Assembly (NCBI GenBank): GCA_947479535.1 | Contig: CANJZQ010000015.1 | Location: forward strand, 1-48,581 | Length of the DNA: 48,581 nucleotides | Source: Oligoflexales bacterium | GTDB taxonomy: Bacteria; Bdellovibrionota_B; Oligoflexia; Oligoflexales; RGVZ01 | Direction of reading: 5' to 3' | Shown here: one piece after another, positions 42,181 through 48,581 of the stretch | How positions within the stretch are numbered: the stretch's first letter is position 1 | Layout of the letters: each line of letters starts with the position of its first letter | Program-made: the position numbers and the translations under genes | Notes under the pieces: model-generated | The model's input: only the letters and a program-made list of their open reading frames with translations | Databases searched by the model: none | What the model was told of the DNA's origin: nothing

Positions 42181-44015
42181 GCGAGACCCTCCAAAACATC
42201 TTTGGGGATAAGAATCTTTTGGCGCAGGAGGGCTTGGGCAAACGTCTTGCCTTGGGCATCGGTTCTTAAGGTAACGGTTCCGCCTCCACCGAGGGATTCA
42301 TCCAGAAGGAAATTGAGTCCTTCCATGTTGGGGAGGCGGTACCGGGTGACGCTACCGTGGCAAATTTCTTGGAACAGATCCTTGACGCGCTGGGCGGTCA
42401 GATATTGATCGAGAAAGGTAAAAGCCTTCTGACTGCGCGCCATGATCCCGATGTTTGCCATGTCACCCTTGTCACCACTGCGACCGAGGCAAATGGTCGA
42501 GAGCGGCAAGGCCTCTGGATGATCCTGTATTTTCATCGCAGCGCGGAGGTCACAGCTGACGCGATTTGCAATCTGGTCGGGTTTGTAACCAGCCGGATCA
42601 AACTTTCCAGATTGTTCTGGTGGGACAACCGTTTCGCTGTGGATTCCCTTGTCGGTTTCACATAACGCGATTTTCGGGCGAACAACAGATTTCGGCATCA
42701 ATGCGGGCCAGTAACTCACGATCTCCTGGGCCTTTGGTACGCCGCCAATGACGCAAACACCGGGAGGACCCGACAGGATCAGGCTTGGAATGAACTTGCC
42801 AAAGCGGCGCAGTTTTTTCTCGTCTGAGCTGCGGGCTCCGAGGCGCAGCAGAATTTCATTGCCGTCATCCCTGCCGCCAAGAGAACCGTGGCAGGCGTTC
42901 CAGCCAAAATATTCCGTCGATGTTTCCGTGAACTCCTTGGATTCAAATCGACCCCAGAAATTTTTCGCAAATACTTCAGCCTTGGCCCGTGCATCTGGAC
43001 CAGACATGGCGATGGCTCCGATGCTTTTGAATCCGTCAGCATAGGCCATCGATACCTTGTAAAATGGGGTGGGCTCGTAGCCCTTGATGCCGCTCACCAG
43101 GACGCGGTCAGCGCCAACCTGCTTCAGTGTTATGGTTGCAAAATCAGCAACCACATCGGGCGTAATGTAGGCGTGGGGATTTCCCATTTCATAGAAGAGT
43201 TGCTCGCGCACAGTGTCGACCGATACAAGGCCGCCAGTACCCGGATGCTTGGTCACGACAAACGTTCCGTCGCGATGAACTTCAAGAACAGGAAAACCCA
43301 TGTTCGCAAACGAGGGGACTTTGCGCCAGTCCGTGAAGTTTCCACCAGTCGCCTGTGTGCCGCACTCGATGACGTGGCCAGCAATGACGCCAGCAGCCAG
43401 CTTATCCCAATCCGTGGTCGACCAACCGAATTCGTGTAGCATTGCACCGACCGTGATCCCCGTGTCCGTGACGCGGCCCGTGACAATAATATCTGGATCC
43501 CACTTCAAGGCATCAGCAACGGGTGCCGCGCCAAAATAAATATTTGCTGATTCAATGCGCGAGGCCACTCCAGAGAAATCGGTGCCGGATTCCATGTTGC
43601 GGAATTCACAGCCTTCGGTTTGGAGCCTCGGGATGTCGTTCAGGATATCGTCGCCGTAAACAATCGCGACTTTCGGTTTTAGCCCCAAGCGCTTGCCGAG
43701 GGCCATGATGGCATCAGCGCAACCCTGCGGGTTTACCCCACCGGCATTGGTGATGATTTTTGTGCGGTTTTTAAGAATGTCTGGGAGGACATCCTCCAGC
43801 ATGCTGATGAAGTCGCGCGCATAACCAAGTTTCGGATCGTGGGAGCGCTGCTTTTGCATAATCGACATCGTGACTTCGGCAAGGAAATCCATGCTGATGT
43901 AGTCGAGGTGTCCGCCGCGAACCTGTCGTTTTAGAGCGTCGGGGTCGTCTCCCCAATAACCGCCAGCGTTCCCAATCCGAATGATGTCTTTGGTCCCAGT
44001 CTTGTTGTTGGTCAT
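42177..44015 (-). CDS. AtuA-family protein (DUF1446)
   Basis: 612-aa protein of the acyclic terpene utilisation AtuA family, whose biochemical role is still undefined. The N-terminal part begins IIRIGNAGGYWGDDPDAL and has NAGGVNPQGCADAI; the C-terminal part has the AtuA-like ferredoxin-fold segment LGRSGDKGDMANIGIMARS. The ATG at 44015 has AGGA seven bases upstream; a GTG at 44021 overlapping the liuB stop is also in frame. It is inserted between carboxyltransferase and hydratase genes, which implies a role with a branched acyl-CoA. Confidence 0.88.
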   Translation of the reverse strand: MTNNKTGTKDIIRIGNAGGYWGDDPDALKRQVRGGHLDYISMDFLAEVTMSIMQKQRSHDPKLGYARDFISMLEDVLPDILKNRTKIITNAGGVNPQGCADAIMALGKRLGLKPKVAIVYGDDILNDIPRLQTEGCEFRNMESGTDFSGVASRIESANIYFGAAPVADALKWDPDIIVTGRVTDTGITVGAMLHEFGWSTTDWDKLAAGVIAGHVIECGTQATGGNFTDWRKVPSFANMGFPVLEVHRDGTFVVTKHPGTGGLVSVDTVREQLFYEMGNPHAYITPDVVADFATITLKQVGADRVLVSGIKGYEPTPFYKVSMAYADGFKSIGAIAMSGPDARAKAEVFAKNFWGRFESKEFTETSTEYFGWNACHGSLGGRDDGNEILLRLGARSSDEKKLRRFGKFIPSLILSGPPGVCVIGGVPKAQEIVSYWPALMPKSVVRPKIALCETDKGIHSETVVPPEQSGKFDPAGYKPDQIANRVSCDLRAAMKIQDHPEALPLSTICLGRSGDKGDMANIGIMARSQKAFTFLDQYLTAQRVKDLFQEICHGSVTRYRLPNMEGLNFLLDESLGGGGTVTLRTDAQGKTFAQALLRQKILIPKDVLEGLA

Positions 44016-44017
44016 GA

Positions 44018-45616
44018 TCACATCCTGAAAATGCCGAACTGGGTTTTAATCCAGTCGTGGTAGAGGGTTGATGCGAGAGACATCGAAAGCATGGCTCTTG
44101 AACTACGGGGATCAATGATTCCGTCGTCCCATAAACGCGCCGTCGAATAATAGGCGGAACCTTCACGCGCATACTTCTCGAGGATCGGTTGGCGGATTTT
44201 CGCGCGTTCTTCCGCGCTTAGTTTTTCGCCTCTTTTTGCCAGTTGCTGTTCTTTTACGGTAGCCAGGACGTCTGCGGCCTGTTCGCCGCCCATGACCGAA
44301 ATGCGTGCATTTGGCCACATGAACAAATACGCGGGGTCGTAGGCCCGTCCGCACATTCCGTAGTTTCCGGCGCCGAAACTGCCGCCGACCACCATCGTGA
44401 TTTTAGGAACCCGCGCATTCGCAACCGCATGGACCAGTTTGGCACCGTCTTTGGCAATGCCGCCATGCTCGTATTTTTTGCCAACGATGAATCCCGTGAT
44501 GTTTTGAAGGAACAGGAGAGGGATGTTTTCTTGGGTACAAAGTTCGATGAAATGCGAAGCCTTCAGTGCCGATTCCGAGAACAGCACTCCGTTATTGGCG
44601 ATGATTCCCACAGGCACGCCATTTAAATGGCAAAAACCCGTTACCAGCGTGGTTGCATAATTTGGTTTGAACTCGAATAATTCGGAGTTGTCGACGATTC
44701 GCGCGATCACTTCGCGGATGTCAAAAAACTTGCGTGGATCCTGCGGCAGTATGCCCAAAAGCTCGTCTGGATCGTAGGCAGGGCTGGATGCTGTGCGGAG
44801 TGCGACTTTAGCACGTTGTGGATCGCCAAGGTGCTCCACAATCTTTCGGACGATCGCGAGTGCGTGCCCGTCATCTTCTGCGATGTGGTCGGCAACTCCG
44901 CTGATCCGGGTGTGAACGTCAGCGCCACCAAGCTCCTCGGCCGTCACGTCTTCGCCAGTGGCGGCCTTGACCAGGGGCGGACCAGCGAGAAAGATTGTGC
45001 CGTTGCCGCGAACGATGACGCTTTGATCTGACATGGCAGGAATATAGGCGCCACCTGCCGTACAGAATCCGTGGACGGAAGCGATCTGCTGAATTCCTGC
45101 TGCGCTCATTCGGGCTTGATTGAAAAAGATTCGACCAAAGTCATCCTTGTCTGGAAAGACTTCGTCTTGCATCGGCAGAAAGGCGCCGCCCGAGTCGACA
45201 AGATAGATGCACGGCAAATGCAATTGCTGTGCGATCTCTTGAGCCCTGAGGTGTTTTTTTACGGTGATCGGGTAGTAGGTGCCACCCTTCACGGAGTGGT
45301 CATTGGCAACAATCATGCAGGGGCGTCCGTGAACGAGGCCAACTCCTGTCACAATCCCGCCTGCAGGAACATCATCCTCGTACAAGCCATCGCCGGCCAG
45401 GGCTGATAATTCCATGAATGAAGATTCACCATCGACCAGCTGACGGACCCGTTCCCGGGCTGAAAGTTTGCCGTCGGAGCGCTTTGCGGCGCCTTCTGCT
45501 GAAAGGCGTTCGCCTCTGGAAGTTTTTTCTGTCAGTGCGTTAATGGCCTGCAACTGGAAGGCGTGGTTGTTCTTAAAATCTTGGGATTTTGGCGAGATCT
45601 GGCTTTGTATTTTCAT
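44018..45616 (-). CDS. liuB: Acyl-CoA carboxylase beta subunit (carboxyltransferase), LiuB/MccB-like
   Basis: 532-aa carboxyltransferase moving CO2 from biotin to a branched enoyl-CoA, most likely 3-methylcrotonyl-CoA. Typical segments are [69 protein letters not shown] and [15 protein letters not shown]. The length equals that of MccB (about 535) when the ATG at 45616 is used, five bases past the stop of the exonuclease gene; a longer frame with GTG at 45658 lacks support. Geranyl-CoA as substrate cannot be excluded. Confidence 0.9.
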   Translation of the reverse strand: MKIQSQISPKSQDFKNNHAFQLQAINALTEKTSRGERLSAEGAAKRSDGKLSARERVRQLVDGESSFMELSALAGDGLYEDDVPAGGIVTGVGLVHGRPCMIVANDHSVKGGTYYPITVKKHLRAQEIAQQLHLPCIYLVDSGGAFLPMQDEVFPDKDDFGRIFFNQARMSAAGIQQIASVHGFCTAGGAYIPAMSDQSVIVRGNGTIFLAGPPLVKAATGEDVTAEELGGADVHTRISGVADHIAEDDGHALAIVRKIVEHLGDPQRAKVALRTASSPAYDPDELLGILPQDPRKFFDIREVIARIVDNSELFEFKPNYATTLVTGFCHLNGVPVGIIANNGVLFSESALKASHFIELCTQENIPLLFLQNITGFIVGKKYEHGGIAKDGAKLVHAVANARVPKITMVVGGSFGAGNYGMCGRAYDPAYLFMWPNARISVMGGEQAADVLATVKEQQLAKRGEKLSAEERAKIRQPILEKYAREGSAYYSTARLWDDGIIDPRSSRAMLSMSLASTLYHDWIKTQFGIFRM

Positions 45617-45621
45617 TCTGA

Positions 45622-46332
45622 TCAGACAACTTGAAAGGGTTGAAGGTCTTTCCAACACTCGAGACCGTCGCCGTCAACCGTGATGAGATTTCTTAAAACC
45701 TCAGAAGTGACGCGAACGTCACCCGATGAACGGTGGCGACTTTCAAAAGTCAGGTCGTAGTGTTGGGCTATCGTGTCAAGTTTGCGGTTCTCAAGGTTGG
45801 GCAAGAAAGTTCGTGCCATCTTGAGGGTACAGAAACAGGGCAAGTCCATGTCATAACCAAGGCGGGTCGCCGCCGCCTTGAGCATCATCAAATCGAAATC
45901 TGCATTGTGGGCTACCATGATGCTGCCCTCCACGAATTTCAGGAATTCGGGTAGAGCATTTTCGATTGCGGGTTTCCCGACAAGCATGTCAGGAGTGATT
46001 CCGGTGAGCTTTTGAATATGTGGCGTCAGTTCCACGTTTGTTGAAATGAGTGTTGAAAATGTTTCAACGACTTCAAAGCCTACGAGCTTCTCCGCTCCGA
46101 TCTCGATGATTCGGTCTTGTTGTGCATCGAGGCCGGTGGTCTCAAAGTCAAAAACGACAATCGGCATCTCTTCAATTCGTGCGTCAGGAGCAGGAACAAA
46201 ACGCAGCAAACGGCGCAACATCAGATCGTCGTCTGCGATGGCACCCGCGCGGCCAGATTCGCAGCCGAACAACTGTTCGTCAGGAAAAATCACCGCGTGG
46301 AACATGGAGTGGCGTAGTGAGGGGCCGGTCAT
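45622..46332 (-). CDS. DnaQ-like DEDDh 3'-5' exonuclease
   Basis: 236-aa protein with an exonuclease domain as in the DNA polymerase III epsilon subunit. Exo I is FDFETTGL (D62, E64), Exo II is AHNADFD (D147) and Exo III is H200-x4-D205 in RHRSSGD, the DEDDh set. About 55 residues precede the fold, with no clear domain. The ATG at 46332 overlaps the stop of the CFI-box gene (ATGA), which decides the start over a longer open frame. It may be a proofreading subunit or a stand-alone RNase T/DnaQ-like nuclease; there is no clear C-terminal polymerase-binding part. Confidence 0.85.
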   Translation of the reverse strand: MTGPSLRHSMFHAVIFPDEQLFGCESGRAGAIADDDLMLRRLLRFVPAPDARIEEMPIVVFDFETTGLDAQQDRIIEIGAEKLVGFEVVETFSTLISTNVELTPHIQKLTGITPDMLVGKPAIENALPEFLKFVEGSIMVAHNADFDLMMLKAAATRLGYDMDLPCFCTLKMARTFLPNLENRKLDTIAQHYDLTFESRHRSSGDVRVTSEVLRNLITVDGDGLECWKDLQPFQVV

Positions 46333-47711
46333 CGGGGCGTCGACCTCACACGGCGGCTGTGATTCTTCTGTGCGCTGATGGCAATGGCAGTCAACGCCAA
46401 TATCAGCACGAAGGTCAGGCCTGCGACAGATTGGGAGGCCGTCAGTCCAATTTGACGGGCGGCGGTCATCGTGGCGCCTGTAACGAGTGCAGGTGCCCAA
46501 AGGGCAGCCCGGACAGAGGCTGCGGCCATGGGGTGTTTTGAAATCCAGGCGGCAAGCGGTGGGCTGTTCCGGTAGTAGGCTTCAATCAGCGCATTGCCTG
46601 CGGGGTGCATTCCCGCAATTCCGTCCCGGAACCAGCGCAGTCCGCGAAGGTTTTTGTGGAGGGGAGAGCCGTAGGCCGCCGTGGCAACAAAACAACGGAA
46701 ATTCTGTTCCTTGGCTTCGCCTTCGCCATTCAATTCGGTCAGCGTCAAGTTTTCAGATGGCGTCGCAGTCAAGCATGCCGAGCGTTGGATTCCGTCGGGT
46801 TGATACATCGCGACGACTGCGTAACTGACATCGTTTTCCAGGCCCGAGATGTCGCGGGCTCCCTTCGAAGCACTGCGCACGCTGATGTTTTCAGGGTCTA
46901 GCGTAGCGAGTGAGGCAACATCGAGATAAGCCTTGGAGTCGCTGCAGACAATGCAAGAGCCGCCGTCAGCCTGGGTGGCATCGAATTCACAAGTGGTATC
47001 GGTATCGGTGGTGGCGGCTGGAGTGAAGATTTTGGCCGGGAGGGACGGATAAGCCGTTCCTAGCCGGAATGCGACCACGGTTGCGTCTGTTGGTGCATCG
47101 GTCGAAGCGGCGTCTGATGCGCCAATAAAAGCGATGCTGGACTTGGAATCAAACGCGACGCTCAGGAGCTTATGGCTGGCCAAGACGGCGAGGCTTGCCG
47201 GAGCCTCGTTGGCCACCGTTGGATTCACGATGATGGTGTTGTCCACCGGATCGCCCTTGGCCACCAAGTCCTCGAGGTATTTGATCCGGACTTTCAGGGA
47301 TTTTTTGTCTGTGCTGCTGTCGACAAGATTCTGGAGTCCGTTGGTGTTGACCTGGCGGATGCGAGGGTAAAAAGTCAGGTTGTAGTTTCCGGACGAATTC
47401 AGTTCCGAGAGGACATCGTCGCGAAACTCCAGATAGAAAGCGACCGTTGCGGTGCCTGCCGTGTTGGTGCCAACGGTTTCTGAAGAGCTTACATCTGTCA
47501 GGTAAAGGCTTAGTCGCTGGGTGAGGGATGTTTCCTTGGACTTCAATGCGAGGTCGCTCGGCAGAACATCTTTGACAGTCACGCTCAGATCAAAGTAGCC
47601 GCGGGAGGTGTCACGCGGTAGCGACCCGGTTGTTGTGATGCCTCCGATACCCCAAGCGGGACTCGTGAAAGCCAAAGCGATGACAGCGGCGAGCATACTT
47701 TTTGCGGCCAT
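46329..47711 (-). CDS. Exported protein with C-terminal CFI-box domain
   Basis: 460-aa protein with a signal peptide (cleavage near SPAWG, about residue 20), a beta-rich extracytoplasmic region of about 320 residues containing cysteines (TTCEF, GGSCIVCSDS, SACLTATPSE), then the CFI-box C-terminal domain from residue 340: CFVATAAYGSPL, WFRDGIAGMHPAGNALIEAY, YRNSPPLAAWISKHP, and a transmembrane helix with a basic tail (SAQKNHSRR). CFI-box domains occur in many surface proteins of delta-type proteobacteria and Bdellovibrio relatives. The domain probably acts in sorting or anchoring. The ATG at 47711 has AGGAG seven bases upstream. Confidence 0.8.
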   Translation of the reverse strand: MAAKSMLAAVIALAFTSPAWGIGGITTTGSLPRDTSRGYFDLSVTVKDVLPSDLALKSKETSLTQRLSLYLTDVSSSETVGTNTAGTATVAFYLEFRDDVLSELNSSGNYNLTFYPRIRQVNTNGLQNLVDSSTDKKSLKVRIKYLEDLVAKGDPVDNTIIVNPTVANEAPASLAVLASHKLLSVAFDSKSSIAFIGASDAASTDAPTDATVVAFRLGTAYPSLPAKIFTPAATTDTDTTCEFDATQADGGSCIVCSDSKAYLDVASLATLDPENISVRSASKGARDISGLENDVSYAVVAMYQPDGIQRSACLTATPSENLTLTELNGEGEAKEQNFRCFVATAAYGSPLHKNLRGLRWFRDGIAGMHPAGNALIEAYYRNSPPLAAWISKHPMAAASVRAALWAPALVTGATMTAARQIGLTASQSVAGLTFVLILALTAIAISAQKNHSRRVRSTPR

Positions 47712-47760
47712 GACGGGCTCCTGTCGATGGGGGTGGTGCATCGATTTTCCGTTGTGGACT

Positions 47761-48581
47761 CTATAGCTTGTCCAGGTTCAGGACAAGCCCATCGTAGCCC
47801 ATGACGAGCTTGGGACCCAGGGCGCCGCGTGCCTTCCAGGCTTCCGCGTACTCGGGGCTGTTGGCGGCAAGAAAATCAGCGGCTTCGTGATGCATGGACC
47901 GCAGCTTGTGGGGGGCGGCCCATGGGTCGTGATGGACAAAGGCGATGGTCCGGATCCCCTCTCTCAAGGCCAGTTCTGTACCGATGATCGGGGTGCAATG
48001 CCCCCAATCGAATCGACTTTCCAGTTCGACGCGGTCGTATTGGGAGTCGAAAATCAGCAAGTCCAGATTCTGAAAGTAGGGCAGGTCTTTGCCGAGTTCC
48101 TTGGCGGTTCTACGCTTGAATTCCCCGTCTACAGCCACGCTGACCGAATGGCCGCCCTGCTCGACCCGGTAACCGAAACAGCCCCCAGGGTGGTCCAGGG
48201 TGAAGGCGGCAATGGATAACGCTCCAATTTTAAATTTCTCGTAGATTTTGTGCTGGTGGAATTCGACAGATCCCTTGAGTTGATCCCATTTTAACGGAAA
48301 ATTGATCCCATTGAACTTGATTTTGACGTACTCAGGGGCGTTCTTGTGAATGTGGTGGATGTGAATTTTTGAACCTTCCTGGTGCAGAGGCAGGAAGAAG
48401 GGCAAGCCAATCAGGTGATCCCAGTGCATGTGGGTCAGCAGGATGTGGAATTCCTTCCGGCCGCGCTGCAGTGCCAAGGTGCCCGCTTCGCGCAATCCAG
48501 AACCCATGTCCACAAAAATGGATTGCCCTGCACTCGAAATTTCGGTGCACATCGTCGCACCCCCAAAGGATAGGGGTTGCC
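47761..48581 (-). CDS. Metallo-beta-lactamase-fold hydrolase (N-terminus cut by window edge)
   Basis: MBL-fold hydrolase of the PhnP/COG1235-like group; cytoplasmic. The metal motif THMHWDH lies near the start of the visible part, followed by LDHPGGCFGYRV, VAVDGEF, DSQYD, DWGHCTP and FVHHDP, which supply the later metal-binding Asp and His residues. The open frame continues to the window edge: codons before 48552 read QPLSFGGATMCTEI, matching the usual GGNTxC motif of the family, so the ATG at 48552 is not the real start and the first 20-40 residues are outside. The gene is 49 bases upstream of the CFI-box gene. Substrate unknown; phosphodiesterases are common. Confidence 0.85.
   Translation of the reverse strand, partial: QPLSFGGATMCTEISSAGQSIFVDMGSGLREAGTLALQRGRKEFHILLTHMHWDHLIGLPFFLPLHQEGSKIHIHHIHKNAPEYVKIKFNGINFPLKWDQLKGSVEFHQHKIYEKFKIGALSIAAFTLDHPGGCFGYRVEQGGHSVSVAVDGEFKRRTAKELGKDLPYFQNLDLLIFDSQYDRVELESRFDWGHCTPIIGTELALREGIRTIAFVHHDPWAAPHKLRSMHHEAADFLAANSPEYAEAWKARGALGPKLVMGYDGLVLNLDKL
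47766..47788 (-). repeat. Perfect 8-bp hairpin at the 3' end of the MBL gene
   Basis: GCTTGTCC (47766-47773) is the reverse complement of GGACAAGC (47781-47788), with a 7-base loop. It covers the last codons of the MBL gene and lies 55 bases before the CFI-box start. No T-tract follows on the minus strand, so it is not a clear terminator and might be an mRNA-stability or processing hairpin. Confidence 0.5.

Noticed and set aside
1-48581. CRISPR arrays, insertion sequences, tRNA genes or prophage
   Set aside because: No regularly spaced repeats, transposase or integrase motifs, or cloverleaf-like stretches were seen; intergenic gaps are all below about 220 bases.

Overview
The window is a densely packed chromosomal segment of a Gram-negative bacterium. 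The evidence for an outer membrane is an outer-membrane beta-barrel candidate, a LolA-like periplasmic carrier, several Sec signal peptides and an exported protein ending in a CFI-box domain. G+C looks roughly balanced (about 50-55% by eye). TTG and GTG starts are common (kup, terC, the response regulator and infC use TTG; yeiH, the beta-barrel gene, liuC and liuD use GTG), and 4-bp ATGA/GTGA overlaps between genes are frequent. The mix of a CFI-box protein, PrkA, PIN-PhoH, a receiver-TPR regulator and a long-form urocanase resembles the Bdellovibrionota/Oligoflexia or another delta-type proteobacterial lineage. That placement is inference only. No rRNA, tRNA, insertion sequence, prophage or CRISPR array was seen.

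Layout. 1-4118: end of a membrane protein, then kup and a YeiH-type transporter, converging on a TerC protein. 4291-8483: a four-gene unit of LolC/E-like permease, LolD-like ATPase, LolA-like carrier and outer-membrane beta-barrel, which reads as a dedicated envelope export route. 8510-10045: an acyl-CoA ligase. 10047-13395 (minus): FmdB-type zinc ribbon, a free-standing CcmI-C-terminal-like protein, Sua5 and an NCS1 permease, translationally coupled. 13517-14206: an exported protein whose terminator lies inside the opposing mutY. 14184-17452 (minus): 3-hydroxyacyl-CoA dehydrogenase, crotonase, a histone-H1-like protein and mutY. 17506-20618: a pabB-like gene overlapping a UbiB-family kinase gene. 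20620-22693 (minus): a small exported protein and a MATE pump.

22770-26504: urocanase (long form) followed by a receiver-TPR protein. 26525-28858 (minus): PrkA kinase, divergent from PIN-PhoH (29011-30342). 30349-32940 (minus): a Bcp peroxiredoxin with a lysine-rich tail, YceI, and a protein with a YkgJ-like cysteine cluster. 33124-36142: infC on its own, an XRE regulator with an ImmA/IrrE-like domain that has lost its zinc histidines, and a sulfite-reductase half-domain protein with a long acidic linker. 36179-38241: a GT-C type membrane glycosyltransferase converging on a methyltransferase.

38280-48581 (all minus): a partial MBL hydrolase, then the CFI-box exported protein, a DnaQ-like exonuclease and a branched-chain acyl-CoA carboxylation cassette (carboxyltransferase, AtuA-like protein, LiuC-like hydratase, biotin carboxylase), nearly all with overlapping or nearly touching ends, followed by an unrecognised protein. 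The cassette has the liuB-liuC-liuD order of leucine degradation with an atuA homologue inserted.
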